A program made the position numbers and the translations under genes. Below the pieces are notes generated by a model. That model saw nothing but the letters and a program-made list of their open reading frames with translations, was not told where the DNA came from and did no database searches. Below, in pieces: positions 39,675 to 54,800 of a stretch of DNA of 64,000 nucleotides. The first letter of the stretch is position 1; every line of letters starts with the position of its first letter. Source of the stretch: Agelaius tricolor (taxonomy: Eukaryota > Chordata > Aves > Passeriformes > Icteridae); NCBI GenBank assembly GCA_023055355.1, contig JALJCS010000029.1:2604001-2668000 (forward strand). Direction: 5' to 3'.

Positions 39675-42600
39675 CTGCAGAGGGGAAAGAGAGAGCTCAG
39701 CACTGGCAAAACCTTGGAATGGATGGGGGAGAGCATCCCTGGATGGCAGGAAAGGTGTGGAGAAAGGTAAAAGGGAGTTCAGCTTCCTCACAGCAAGGGA
39801 AAAGGGAAAGTTGGGAAGGACAGAACTCTTCCCCACCCTCCATTTCAGCCTCTGCAGGCACAGAGCAAGGCCTCCGGCTGCCCCACTTTTATCTCTCCAT
39901 GATGGGATGTGCTATCCACCCCTATCATTTTCCCTTTCACCCTTATCACTCCAACTCATTGGAAAAGTGACAGGGATCCGTTACCAGCCAGTGTAATTAA
40001 AGCTATGAACAGCAACAGCAAACTCCGGCACTCCGGCTCCGCTCGCTGCAATCCCCTGACTAATCTCTTAATTAATCTCCCACCTTCCCTAGTGCAATTA
40101 CTTTCCAAATTCTAACACAGTGAAAGAAAGAGAAGCTACTGCACATCCATCTCCCAAACACACCCTGTGGAAAAACACATCAGCCAGTGAGAACAGGCAA
40201 GGGATTGGGATGGGGTTGTTAATATGAAGAGCTCACTGCTAACAGGAAGTATAGAGCATTCCTACAGCACCTGGATGTGGCATGATCTGGGGAAGGTGCT
40301 GATGGAGAGCAGGAGCCAGGCTGTCCAGGCAGAGAGGGCAACACAGCCCTGTTTCATGAGTCATTATCTCCTGAGGAGCAGTCCCCAGGCAGATGCTGTG
40401 CCAGAAAACCCAGGGCGTGCCTTTGCAGAGGCAGCCAAGCTCTCCCTGGCCAGGGCAGCAGCGTGGGACCAGGCTCACACTCACCTTCCCTTCCTGCAGG
40501 ACGTTCCTCAGCAGTGGGAGGTGCTCGGCCGTGAGGTCCCTCAGGGATTTGATCTCCCGGCGGTGCACGAGGGCGATCAGGTACAGGTCATCCAGCTGCA
40601 GGTGGGCATGGAGGGGACACACAAACAGCACATGGAAAAAATAAATCCCAGCTGGCTCAGGCCCCATCTCTGGGCCTGACACACCATTCACAGCTTCCCA
40701 GGCTGTTATATAGGGATCCTGGTGCCACACAGGGACATTTGTGCCACGCAGGGATATTTGTGTTACACAGAGTTATTTGTGCCATACAGGGTTATTTGCA
40801 TTACACAGGGTTATTTGTGTTACACAGGGATATTTGTGCCACACAGGGATTCTTGTGTCATACACAGATATTTGTGTTACACAGGGACATTTGTGCCACA
40901 CAGGGATTCTTGTGTCATACACAGATATTTGTGTTACACAGGGACATTTGTGCCATGCAGGGATATTTGTGTTACACAGAGTTATTTGTGCCATACAGGG
41001 TTATTTGCATTACACAGGGATATTTGTGCCATACAGAGATTCTTGTGTCATACACAGATATTTTGTTACACAGGGATATTTGTGTTATAAAGGGATCCTT
41101 GTGTCATACCGGGATACTGGTCTTCAACAACCACAGGGGGCTGAATGTCCCAGTATGGGATGAGCTCACCCACAATCCCACTACACCTTAAAGCGTTATT
41201 TCTGGGTTTTGTCCAGACATGACCAGAAGGGAACAGCCTCATCCCAACCCATAAACAGTGGGATCACAACTTTCTCAGCATTAGAGGCAGATGGAGTGAC
41301 CAGCCCTCTTGTACTGTGAGCATTGCACTCGGTGCTGCCCTTCCCACCTTCACATCTTCCTGAGCACCTCAAAAATGCTTTCTCTGTATGACTGGAGGCT
41401 GGAGACCAAGTGCAGGAACCCACCCAGACATGTAGGGTCACTAAGCCCCTGCCAGCACCCCCATGCACAGCCCACAGCATTCTCAGTGACAGCTGAGATG
41501 AGCATTTACAGTGAACCACTGTGGAAAGCCATGAGCCTAGTGGGGAGAAGACAACAGTGATGCTCTGGAGAGCTGCACCTTAGGCTCCAGGCATTCCTCA
41601 CACCTCAGGGTGAGCAAAGAAGCTTCCCCCATGGTGCTCTGCAGCACTATGTTAATTTGTCCCAGTTCTGTCCTCCCTGTTGGCCTTCCCTACCCCTTTT
41701 ACCCTTGTATGTTCATGTCCTGGTGAGTTCTCCCTTCCCCATTATCCCATTGGTTTGTGTAACCCTGTCCATGTACCCTGGCATTCCCTGTGTACCACCC
41801 CTGAGCCTCAGACCCTGAGGCTCTCCTCGGCCCCCTCTTTCCCTGGATTTATACCCTGGACCCTCCTTTGTCTTTGTCCCCTGACACCTCCAGCATGTTG
41901 GAGCTCCATGCCTGGACCCTCCCATGCCTTCCCAGCTGAGCTGCTCTGTCTGTCTGTGTGTGAGAGTCTGTGTGTGTCTGTGCTGGTGCTCTTGTTGCTC
42001 CTGCCCATTGGTCTCAGGGAAGGTTGTGTCCACCACCACCACCATGGACTACAACAAACTAAAGTGGCTAAAACTGAAACCTTTCCCAGTGATAAGCTCA
42101 CTACTTTTCCACTGTGCAAACAGCTGGCCACTTTTGAATCACATCAAGTCTATAAATAACAATTTTCAAGGCCTAATTGGTCACTGTGCAAACCCAGGGC
42201 AGATAAAATATGTCCCTTGAGCAGCTCTCAGACAAACCTCTGGCATCCCCTGAAGCACTCAGCACATTCTATGTTTAACATGACACAAAGTTGCGGATCA
42301 TTACACTTTAAAAAACATTAAAATCCCAGTCTCCTCCAGCTCAGTTAGTGGCTTGATAATATAAACACTGGACAGTAAAGGGTTTGGATACTCAAGATCC
42401 AGCAGATCTCTTCAGGGCTGTGAGAAACCCAATGCAGCTCTTTGGAAATAGATGCTGGTCTCAGAGGATGCTCTCAGAACCCTTCACAAAGCTCTTGAAG
42501 CACAGAGCTGTTCCTGCACCAGCCAGCACAGCCATGCTCAGGGTTCTATTTGATTCCCATGCACAGCTCCAGAAAAAGACAGTGTATCAGCTTGTGCTCT

Positions 42601-42788
42601 CTGGCTCCAGGCTGGCTGATGAGAGGAAAAGCAAACAGCTCTTCTCCTTAGAACAACATCTGCATGTTGCTGTTTGAAACAAATAAGCCTGTTGCTAAAA
42701 AGGCCTGGAATGATGTCATGCCAGGCATCGCTTCAGGCAACGCCTCAGGGCTCCTGCAGATTTGAAACCAACTCAAAAGTTGTGAAAG

Positions 42789-42822
<34 letters not shown>

Positions 42823-45800
42823 AAGGCCCAAAAAACCAGTTCAAACCATTATCAAGGTTGGGTAGCAGCACCCAGAAGGCTGAGACCAGCAGATTTCACA
42901 GGATTTCACAGTGCTAAAGGGAATTTCCCCCCCATCCAGTAGTCTGAAATAACTGCAGGTGAATTCATAGTTCACCTGTGGGATCTGTGGGCCAGGGACT
43001 AAAGGAGTGAGGCCACACTGCTCAAAGGACTTCTGAGGGAGAGTCCTGCTGGGAGCTGCATCTCACCATCTCACCTCCCTGATTTCATTCAGCAGCCTTG
43101 CCTGTCAGGTGGGATGTGGCACAAGGAACCTGTGCTCCCTGGCAGCCCCGGGGCTGTCAGGATCAGCTCTGGCTCAGTGCCACCCACAGCCAAGAAGAAA
43201 TTCCTTGACTCAAAGGCAACCTGGATGCTGTCTGCCTGCCTGGGAAGGAGATCAGCAGAGCAAAGGGCCCAGATAGCTCCAGGGATGACTGGGGTGCAGA
43301 CAGCAGCCCAGCAGTCGTGGAGAAGTCCAGAAGATCCTGTTCAGCACTCCAAGAGGCAACAGGAACATGGGGAAACCTCCCCTAAGGACAAATCCTACCA
43401 CTGAGGCACTCCCTGACCACAGCAGCTGGGAGATGTGGATGCAGCAGGTCTTTAGAGAAATCCAAACACAAATTTTAGCCCATCTCTGATTTAGCCCAAT
43501 CCTGATGTGAGTTGCAAAGCTTGGTTGCAGCACACGATATCCACCAAGGCTTTGCTCACAGCAAGGAAAGGGACAACAGGCTGCATGTTTTTAAATATTG
43601 CTCCACTGGGAGGGCACTGAACAGGGCACATCCTACAAGCTGGACATGCATCCCCTGTGCTGCAAAACCTCATCAGGAAGAAGGGTGTGCCTCTGGTGAC
43701 CAAGTGGAAATTCGAGCTTAGCTTTCCCATCAGCTCGTGACAGGGGATTTCTGGAGTAAGTGATGTGCAAGGAATTCACAGGGAGCAGACACTGCCCTGC
43801 AGGGACTCCCCGAGACAGCTCAGCTCTGCACCACAAACAGCTGCTCCCTGCACACACACACAGGATGGAGCTGCCCACCAGAGCCTTCTGTTCCCATTTT
43901 CTTGAGTTTTAATTTCCATTTCTAAGTCTTAATCATTCAGCAACTCTCCCCACATGCCCCCTTGTGAAGCATATGAGGATCAGAAACATGATGGGAACTT
44001 TTTTTGATGCCACTAACTTCAAGGGAGGGGTGTGTGTATGGAGTTTCACCTCCCCAAATTTAAAGCACAAAAGGGAGCCAGAACCCAAGAAATAATTCTC
44101 AATTTAGGATTACAGCCTGGTCTTAGAAATCACTTTCACCAAGTGGCCACTCCCACAAGGGGTAAAGCAGCTGCTCATCAGCCAAGAACCATCTGTTTAA
44201 CACTGTGGAGGAGAGTTAATTGCAGCAACCAAAGGACAACACAGCTGCCTGGTTTACACCTCAAGTCAAGGTTTGCAAAAAAAAAAAAAAAACAAAACAA
44301 AACAAAAACAAAAAACCAAAACCAAAAACCAGACAAGTTCAGCAGAAGAAATACACAGGGTTTTGGTTTGAACACATCCTGACAACATTTGGGTTGATAT
44401 GGACAAGAGAAAGTAAATCTAATAAATGCATCTCAGCAGGAGAGAACAGCCTGGGTCTGCAGCATTCCCAATCAGCTTGGGCTAAAAGGCCCTGGCAACG
44501 TCATCACTACCAACAGTGTGCACAGAAACCTACTCAGACTCTCTCAGGGTGCTCTTAGTAGCCTGAAAGTGGACATTTCCTCTGGATTACCTTCAGACAG
44601 GCAGCATTAGAGGAGCAAACCAACCTGGTTTTGATTCCACTTTAAATCTGGAACCAGAACAAAGCCATTGGAAGGATCTGGGTTTTCATGGACGATTCGA
44701 TCAGCCTCAGCTTTCTTCTCCAGGATATTATACACCCACTGAAAGAGAAATATGTGATTTAGAAGTCAGCAGAGAATTAAAAAAACAACACCTCAGGTGT
44801 ATTTAGCCCTAGCACATGGATTATTGCAAATTCTCTGCAACTAGAATTTATAAAAAACCTGCCAATTTTATTTTAAATGACCAAATAATTTGTAATTAAT
44901 TAGCCATAAAACACTACATCAACCAATAAACTCCAGAACATTATGAGCACTTCAGTAAAAAGCAGTGGAACCCAGCTCTTGTGGGGCTCAGCACACACCT
45001 CTTGCAGCACCATGGGGCTGTTTACATCTTTTTTACCCCCCAAGCTGCAGCAAACTCTTTACAATCAGGTCTGGGAAGGGAACTTGGCTGATTTTGTTCC
45101 CTATTCAAAGAGGAAGGAGCAGAGTTGGATGTGGCTCTGGCTGCTGGCAGCTCTCTGCAGGGATACCAAAGGCCTGTGGTTTTTTTGGGCAATGCATGTC
45201 TCTTGGCTCACTGGCTGATTAGAAAACAGCTCACCACTCTTCTTCTTCCATACTTAAGGTTCCAGCCTCCAGCCTGCCTGTAATCCCTGCTCTGGTTATC
45301 CCCCCGTGCTCCTCCTGCAAGGCAAAGCACCATTCAGAGAAGAGTTATGGAAATGGAAGACACCAGGGATAAGTGACAGAGTAAGACCAGAGAAAAGCAT
45401 CTTTGCTCTCCCTGGCTCCCAGCCTCAGCTCCAGCATCCTTCTTTACACTTCCAAAATACATGTTATGCTCTAGCTTAAGCCTAGGTTAAGTACTGGACT
45501 GGCAAGGGAGTCCTCAGCCAGGTCCCTGGAAGGTGGTAACACAAGGCAGCAGGAAATTGCTAAAGTTTGGAAGCTGAAAATGTTGTTTGGAAACATCATT
45601 TTCCTCACCAAATATAGGTCTGAAATATTCTGGCTGCCCCAGGTGGGTAGGGAAGGTGCAGCCAGTTTCACAAGTACACCAAATGAGCTGGGCTGGATTT
45701 CCCCCCAGACACTTTGGGGGAAATCCATCAAGAGTTTCATTAATCTAATAAAAACTTAGGATTGCTGTGAACTGACCTGAATACATCTGGAGGCAAAAAA

Positions 45801-48800
45801 CTACTTCTCGTACCTTGATCTGGGATTTTTGACTTAAATTGCTATCTTTTCTCCTTAGCATCATCTTAGAGATTAGATTCTTCAAGTGATTCTCAAAATC
45901 ACAGCACAAGCTCACTCTGTTCCATAACCCTGGGAGGGAAGTTCAGAGGGAAGCTCAGCAGAAAATTGACATTTGCCTTTTGTTGGGATTTTTAAGCCTG
46001 CTCTGATCACAAGTGCCAAGCTATCAGTGCCCTAAATAAGTTCACTGATCAGATGAGCTGAATTTCAAACCCAAGGCTGCCTCGTGATGGGCAGGTCCTT
46101 GGCTGACTGCTCCTGCTGCTCCCAGCACAAGCAGAACACATGTCCAGGGACTGGCACCACAATGAAACCATTATCCTGAAAGCATCCACACTTTGTCTCT
46201 TCCAGCAGGAAACACAGACGCCTCTGTAGTCCCCTGGTATTTGTCACCCCTCACATTTCCTCTTCCACTTGGCAAAGCCAGTTGGATAAAGACAAGGAAC
46301 AGCATTATTAAACCCCAGAGGTCAAGGACTGACCATGATTTCTCAGCAGATGCTCCTGATGGTCACCAGGAACATGTTTCCATGTACTGAAACCAGCCAC
46401 AAGCATTTGGGGCAAGAGGCAGAGTGAGAGCTCAAGTAATTCCTGAAGGCAGCTGCTACACCAGAAAACATAAGAAATTTGGGATCAAAAGCACAGAGAA
46501 AATATTCCATGAAGGCTGTGGCCTGGTAGAAACACACACTTGCCTTTCTCCAGCTAATAAATGCTGCAGTTTAAGGCAGCAGGAAAGATGGGGGAAGGCA
46601 AGGGGGAGCATCCAAGGCTCCTGGTTAGTTTGGGGGAGTTATTTTTAATGGAGAGCCTCAGCAGCCCCAGGATTTGGTTTATTCCCCCTTCTGCAAAGGC
46701 TGGCATGAATTGATCCCTACAGACTTGTATTCCTTTGGTCACTAAAGGAGAAAGACAGGGAGATGAACAGTCTAAAAGGATAAAGCCAAGGAAAAAGCTG
46801 GGGCTGCCTGGGGCAAGTAGCACACTAAAAGTAACCACATGGAATATGAACTGAGGGGCTAAATGGCAGGAGGAGTGAGTTGTGATGCAGAAATCCAAGC
46901 ACATTCTGTGCCTTTCCATTTCCACAACAACCCAGAGACTCCTAGGAAGCCCAGTGAACAGCACCAATGCCCAGGAAACCAACCTTGGAAAGGAGAAACA
47001 AACCTCAGTTTCTCCAGAAACCTTGGGGAAGGTAACCTGAAGTCCAGCTCTAAGGCAAATGTTTTTCTGCAAAGATGGAAAAGGATGTCCCAGCCACCCA
47101 AATAAGAGGGGACAGCACCACAGACACAGACTCCCTGCTGGTTGTGTTGGGGACACCAACACAACCAACAGGGAGATGGGGCAGAACACTCCCAGCTCTC
47201 CAGCATGGGCTTCAGAGAAACCTTCTGACAGCAGCATTTTGACAGAGGAGACCAAAGCCATCTGTGTCTGCAGGAGAGGGCGTGGTAGCCGTACCTGGAT
47301 GCTGAAGCTCTGGGACTGGATGAAGGGCAGGGTTATGCTCCTGTAATCCTCCCAGGTCTCCCGGATGAGGTGCACTTCCTGACGGAGATATTTCTGGATG
47401 TGTTTCTCTGTGGCAGGGTACACCACTGTGGCTTTGATCTCTAGGAACAAACACAGTGACTGAGTTACCAACCATGCTGCTTCCTTCAGTCCCCAACAAA
47501 CCTGTTTTCCCTTCCAAAAAATGCCACACTAAGACATTTTGAAGAGAGGGTGAAGGAGAATGGACATGGAAAGCAAACAAGTGCTTTAACCTCCTGCACT
47601 GCTGCTGCTTTTCTGGAGGAAGAAAAAGCCAAGGGCACAGCCAGGGCCTGTCCTTCCAGTTCAGGTGGAGGAGTTGGCTGTCTGAGTTTTTCCACACTCG
47701 CTCTTTCACGCCTATTAGCAACACTGGGGCAGAGGTGGGGCTCCCAGGGCAGTGTTTATGTGCAGTCAACAACCAGGACAGAAACACCACCCTGGGGACA
47801 GAGACACATCTTCTTCATACTTAAATTCAAAGCTCACAGGACGCACCCAGCAACTTCATCCAGCCACAAACCCAGATGAATTCCAAGGAGTAGCTTCTTC
47901 CCAGAGCTCAGAGTGCTTGGCCTCAAGCCCCAAGTACAGGAGGCAAAGAAGTCAAGGGCACAGGGACAGATCCAGACCAAACAACGTGACCTGATAGGTC
48001 AACACAGCCCAGGATGAGCCAAGGGAAGAGGGTTGAGTGATGCTCTGCCCACAAAAATAATTTCAGTATTTACCCTGGCAAAAAGAAAACATTTTCTGTT
48101 TGCCTCAGGATTGGAACTTTGCTGGGTAATTTCTGTGGCATTGAACAGAACGCAAGTGCTCACCTTGTCAACCTGGCAGCTGTGATGTCAGCAGCAGCAC
48201 ATCCTACCCACAGGGCCAAAACACACGGAATACATCCGTCTTTGGCCAAGATTGGATGTGTGATAAGGAGTCTGCCACAGCTCCAAGGTGCTCCAAGGGC
48301 ACAGGAGTGTCTCTGCCTTCCCAGCTGACAAAGCTGCTATAAACTTCAGTGCATGAAGGAGAAAAGCCCCATGAGCCTGAGCAAACCCCAGGCAGACCAG
48401 ACTGAGGCACTGTGAACACTGCAGTCTGTGCCCAGGGTCTGCCACAGAAAATCAGGGGCTGCACACACAGCAGGGCACCAAAGTTGTGCTTCATGCCTTA
48501 AGTGCGTATACAGGCTAGCTAGACACAGAATATAAACACCTATTTGTTCTCAGAGCCAGGATTTAGGATGGTTTGAGTCTTTTTTAGTTTTCTGCTTTCT
48601 GTTTTTTTAAGGTCAGCGCTGCACAATCTGAGAGACTCTGCCTTTTCATTCCATGCCAAACCCAGCTTAATGAAATCCACAGGAAAATGCTGGTAACATG
48701 AAATATGAAAATGCAAACCACAAGGGCAGTCTGGTCTGATTCCCACCATACACATGTTCAAACAAGGTTGTTTTCCAGGACTCAATTAGCACTTCTAGCA

Positions 48801-51800
48801 GGGTGATGTAATACCAAAGAAAAAAAGACAAGGCTGTAGCTCTCCTCGCTTAAAAAGATCAGCAAAGCACTGGGGAGAAAACAAAAAAGGCAAAAGATAA
48901 AATACCACAGCCAGCCTCAGGCTGAAACTTTCACAATTTGATTTTATACCCCAAAAATAGAGCAAGAACTGCAGCAAAAGCCCCTCAGTGCTGGGCGGTG
49001 ATAACCACAGTGCGTGGGGTTCAGGAGACCCATAATGGCTTCCCTGGCACCTCCCCAACTGGGGGGTGGCTGCTCATGGTGAGGAGAGAGCTCAGGGTGC
49101 TTTAAATGAGAGATCATAGGACTCCTTAATGTGCAGCTGCAGCTGAGCAGATGTTTGGAAGAGAAGGCAGGGGAAAAGCTGTGGTTCACTTATGATTATT
49201 TCCCTTCTAAAGGTCTCATCAACCCCAAAATGCCCCAGCAATGCTAATTAGCATCAATCACTGCAGCCAGAGAGGCTGTTTGATACCTGCTCAGAGCCTG
49301 ACAGTCCTTAGGAGCTGCACACAGGATGCCAAGTCACAGCTGAGCCTGGGCTCGGCTGCAGGAAACATCCACAGCGAGCCCAGGCTCGCCCCAAAACCTT
49401 TCCAGTGCTGGCACACGGCCACACTCCAGTTTCCAAGTCTGCTCCTGGCAGGCTCCACGTGCACCGGAGCAGCACGTACACCGTGGGGCACCCAAAGCCT
49501 GCCCCAGCCTGGAAATGGGGGTAGGGAACTGCTGGACACGTGATGTGGGTTCCTAAGCTGGCTGAAGCATCAGGGATTGTCTCTGCTCACATCTGACTCA
49601 CATCAGCCAGCCTGTTCCTGAACGCCGGCCCGGGGCCACCACAGAGCAGCTGTGGTTTGTTCTGGAAGACAGGACTGACCATCAACTAACTGGAGGTTAT
49701 AAAAAGCCAGGAGGTTTAATTGAAGGAACCTGGGTGAGCAGGAGGCAGAGAACAACTGCCCAGGCTGGTAACTCTACGACAGGCATTTGAGGGAAATCAC
49801 CACAGTGCTGGGAAACTGCCCAGGAGAAAAGGAGGCTCAGATTGACCAGGCACACACTTCTCCCCTCTCCTGCTAAAAACAAGAGAGGAAAACACAACCC
49901 AAGACAAAAGGAAAATCAGAACACCATTTGGGGAACTTAAGGGAAAAAGGGCTGGAGGCAGCTGCTGTCAGGAGGAGAGGATGAAATATGAGCAGAGAGA
50001 GCTTGTGCAGGTAGGAAAGGGCACACCAAGCTCACTAATGATGCCTCATCCCTTTCTGTGCCACACTGTCCCCAGGCCCTGCCAAAATCCCACTCCAGCT
50101 CAGCACATCAGTGAGGAGAGGCCTCACACTCTCTTCTCCCACCCCACTGCAGCATTAACACCTACTGCCAGCCTGTTTTAGACAGATGTAACCCTGCCAG
50201 GGAGCCAGGAGAAGCACACAGGGCAGGCACAACTTATTTCTCCTTTTGGGCAGGGGTGCATTTTTCTCTCTTTGCTAGCAGGAAGCAGAGCTTTCACTTA
50301 TAAGCTCCCTAATCAACCTCACCATCAGATGCAGGAAGGTGCCAAGGCCAGAGAACAACAGGCAAGTCAACATTTGAGCTCTTGCAGGTTTTTTTTTCAT
50401 GTTTCCTGCTGCACACAGCTCTGAGCAGTCTTCTCATCATCAGGTGAAAAGACAGCACCTTGAATGCAGACATAACTAAATATATAATGCCCTAAGTAAA
50501 TATCTAACACACAACCTCCCCTTCTGCATGAACAGCTTCTGTTTGATTTTATGGTCACAACTGCAGAGGAGTCACACAGGAACAGTGGATTCCAACCCAG
50601 CCCCAGCCAGGTGTGCCTATGGCTTTGTCCCAGAGAGCAGGGGCACTCTTAAGTGAATGAATTAAAGCTGCAAAGGATAAAGCTTGCAAGAGCTCACAGT
50701 TTCCAAGGCCAGCACCTGCCAGGGCAAGCCAAGCAAGCTGCCAGGGACTCAGCTAAGGCTGCCTGGCCCCTGGGGATCATGGCAGGAGGACTTGGGGTGC
50801 TCAGGGGACTTTAGCTGTAACAGGCACTGCAAAGAGGAAAGCTGCAGTTTACCACCCCTGCAAAACACAGAGCAAAGCACAGTGACACCCCCCACCCTCC
50901 TCCAAACCACCCCACATGCTCCCACAGCTTCAGGCTTGAGCTTTTTATTTTAAGTGCAAATGAAAGACGTTTCCTTGGCTGGGCACACCCCAGAGGCAGC
51001 CAAAGTATGAAGACTCAGGGAGAAGAACCAGCCTTCCCACTGCAGCTCCTGCAAGTTTCTCCAGCTCCTCACTGCCCGAAACCAGACTTTTTGGGATGTG
51101 GATTACTTCCTGAATGACTGAAAACTTTCCTTCCACACTCTCCCATTTTTCCCACAATTTCTCCACCCCATGTTGGAGCAATGGAGCCACAGCTTCTCCC
51201 CTTGTGCTTGTTTTAAGATGTTATTATCTTAAGATAAAAAGATAAGAAGCTTCGGCGTGCAGCCAGGGAGCAAAGATCCTTAGAGAACTGATAAGAGCCC
51301 TTAAATCACACCAGCACAGCTTTTGGAAAAACAGTCCCACAGCAGCCAGGCACAAAGAGGCTGCTTTTTGCCACAAACATCAAGCTCTCCTTGGCAAATG
51401 GGTGTGAGGAATTAGATGTTATCAGGCAATATGCATATTGAACCATCTGGCTTTTACAATCCAACCTTTGGTAGTGGAAAATTTTTCCCGTCCTGTGAAA
51501 TCAGCCCTTGCTCTCCCTGCAGGGGAGAGCCAAAGCTGGGGGTTCCTCTCACATCTAGGCTTAAGCTGCCTCTTAAATCACAGCAACATCCAGAAAGTGG
51601 CCTTTATTTTAATGCATCTTATTTTAGATGCACATGCCTGCCTTTGGTAGCAGCACAGTCACATCAGCTCTGATACACTACTCCCCACAAATTCAGTCCC
51701 CTCTCCTAACTCCACGGGTTTGGGTTGCCCTTCAGACAAACTCTGAACATAACTGGCTTCTCTGCAAATGTTATTTCCCATTTTAGCCTTGACACATGCA

Positions 51801-54800
51801 GCAAAATCAATGAGATGAGCAAGACTCATCTGGTGCTGCCTTCACACCAGTGTGCTCCCAGACCCAAAAATCTCATCAGAGTGAAATGTCCCTTCTGAGG
51901 TCAGAGGGGAGTCATTTGCTCAAGTAACATGCTTTGGCCTCCCTTTCCTTGTGTCACCATCCAAACAAGTCATCACTGCTTGGGGTCTGTGCTGGTTTGA
52001 CTGCACAGAGGGAGCAGCACCCAACTCTCCTCACAGAATGACCAGGTTGGAAGAAACCTTCAAGCTCATCAAGTCTAACCCAGCCCCAACATCTCAACTA
52101 AACCCTGGCACCCAGTGCCACATCCAGGCTTGTTTTAAACACGTGCAGGGATGGTGACTCCACCATCTCCCTGGGCAGCCATTCCAGAACTTTATCACTC
52201 TTTCTGTAAAAAACTTTTTCCTGATACCAACCTGAATTTCCCTTGGTGCAGCTCGAGGCTGTGTGCTCTGGTTCTGTCAGTGCTGCCTGCAGAAAGAGCC
52301 CAGCCCCAGCTGAGCACAGGCACCTTTCAGGAAGGAAAGGAGGCCTATCTCTCTTGTAGAGAGTGATGGGGGCACCCCTGAGTCTCCTTTTGTCCAGGCT
52401 GAGCACCCCCAGCTCCCTCAGGGGTTCCTCACAGGGTTTGTGTTCCCAGCCCCTCTCCAGCCTCGTTGCCCCCTCTGGACGTGCTCCAGCCCCTCCATGT
52501 CCTTCTTAAACTGAGGGCCCAGAGCTGGACACAGCACTCAAGGTGAGGTGAGGCCTCACCAGTGCCAACTACAGGAGAAGAATGACCTCCCTGCTCCTGC
52601 TGGCCAATATGGAGGTGGGGAAAGAGTGAAGGAAGTCTCCAGCTGAATGAAGAGCCCCAGGTGCCTGGGAGCACAGAGACAGCACTGAGAAACATGCTCT
52701 GGAGGCAGCTCCTCATGGCATCAGCACTCAGTCACCACTTCCTCTGCCTTGAGGTTATCTTACCTCAGAAGCAAGAGGCTGAGTGTGGCAGGGTTCAGTT
52801 GCCCAGGGTGCTGTGAAATCCCCCAGGTAAATTCCTTCATCACACAACATAGGACTGTTCCATGAAACTGCTTAATGCCAAAGGCTGGCCTTTTCTACAA
52901 AATATTTTACTGTTATCTTCTAACCAAGTGTAAACTTGTGAGGACCAGGAGATAAAACCCTGGAACTCTAACCCTGCAACTAAGGAGCCAACAGACCCTG
53001 AGCAAGGGCTCCCTGGGTCTCCACATTATCACTGGACATCCCAGGTCAGTCAAACCCTGACTGCAGCTTTACAGGCAATTCCTCATGTTTATGTTTTTAA
53101 GCCACATTCCTCATGTCAACTGTACACTATGTCCTTGGGCTGACTCAGCTCCAAAGGGTAAATTCCTTCTCCTCCTGACACACAGGGCTGTTTGCCCAGT
53201 GCCAGCCCAGCTGTTCACCAGTAGCTCATGCAATGTGCCCACCAAACAGCTATTTGCTGCTAATTGCTTCAAAAGAAGCCTCCTTGCTCTCCACTCCAAC
53301 TCAGGGAGCCTGGACAGCAGCTCCAGGGTCTACAGCCCCCTCCTGATCTCCTGCTTGGGGCTGCTCAGCATCCAGAACAACTTGAGGGGTGCCAAGGACA
53401 GGGGTGGGAAGCAAAGATACACCACTGGGTAATATTACAAATATTGCAAAAAATTACCTTTTAAAGACAGATTTAAAAGTCATTAAAAAGATAAAAGCTC
53501 AGCAGAAGAAAGCCAGAGGCTTCTTCCCTATTCAAACATGCAGGAGGGGTTTTGCACCTGGCATAAGCCTTAAACAAAACAAGGAATTCTGTTATCAGAG
53601 CAATGAGGAGCTCCACAGCCCTGCAGCCAAGTGCTGTGAGGAAGGCAAAGGCGGGCAGGGCTGAGCTGGAGGCAGCCCAGGGGATTTCAGTCTTGCAATG
53701 CCACCTCGTGGGAATCACTGCAACTCCTGCCGGGCTGGAACACAGCAAGCACCCAAGCAAGAGCTTTCCCAGCTAAAAAAGAGGAGATTTAACTCCTCTT
53801 CCAACAACACCCGTGGTGTTATGGTGTTTTCCTCAGACTCAAACTCACTGCAACAACAAAATCTTTGAGTCCTTCACAGGAGAAAAGGAGTTTTGCACAA
53901 TTCAAGCTGACAAATCCAGACAGCGCTCCCTCCTACACCGTGGGAACAGAGCTAAAACAAGAATATTTTTGGAAAGGTACATCAAACATCCTGAATATTT
54001 AACTTGGCCTTGCAACAACATCTTACTTAAAGGACTCAGATTAATTTTGACAATTAAACCTGTTTGGGTGTTATTGTTTACGAAAGCATTGGCTTTTATT
54101 ACTGCACTTCTGGAATTTAAACATACATCAGCATTCAGATGGAATTAATTGTGGAAGGTGATTCAGCTCCGCTCACGTGAGACCCCACCTGCAGGGCTGC
54201 CCCCAGTTCTGGGGTCCTCAGCACAGGAAGAACATGGAGCCACTGGGGCACGTCCAGAGGAGGCCATGGAGATGCTCTGATTGGAACAGCTCTGCCCTGG
54301 AACAAGCTGGGAGAGCTGGGGGTGTTCAGCCTGGAGAGGAAAAAGCTCCAGGGAGAGCTCAGAGCCCCTGCCAGGGCCTGAAGGGGCTCCAGGAGAGCTG
54401 GAGAGGGACTGGGGACAAGGGAGGAAGGGACAGGACAAAGGGAATGGCTCCCACTGCCAGAGGGCAGGGCTGGATGGGATATTGCGAATTGGGAATTGTT
54501 CCCTGGGAGGGTGGGCAGGCCCTGGCACAGGGTGCCCAGAGCAGCTGGGGCTGCCCCTGGATCCCTGACAGTGCCCAAGGCCAGGCTGGACAGGGCTGGG
54601 AGCAGCCTGGGACAGGGGAAGGTGTCCCTGCCATGGCAGAGAGTTGGAACAAGACAAGCTTTAAGGTCCCTTCCAACCCAAAACAGTCTGGAATTCTGTG
54701 ATTAAACTGAAGTGCCCAAAGACCAGCCCAGCCTTTCAGTGGCAGCTGGAAATCATCAGCACTTCAGGACACCTTCCCACTGGGACAGAGTCCCCTCCAC

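Larger units (their letters stand above)
40596..44624 (-). other. DCPS intron
   Basis: Holds a 19-bp minisatellite (40716-41113), a candidate LTR-derived stretch (41650-42040) and poly-A tracts (42789-42809, 44277-44330). No coding exon is seen. Confidence 0.65.

Noticed and set aside
40722..41191. Three overlapping 122-150 residue open frames rich in HRDICVTQ-like repeats
   Set aside because: They are translations of the 19-bp minisatellite, whose unit has no stop in any forward frame.
46554..47471. 305-residue - strand open frame
   Set aside because: Only its first part is real (DCPS exon 47440-47295); the rest is read-through into the intron.
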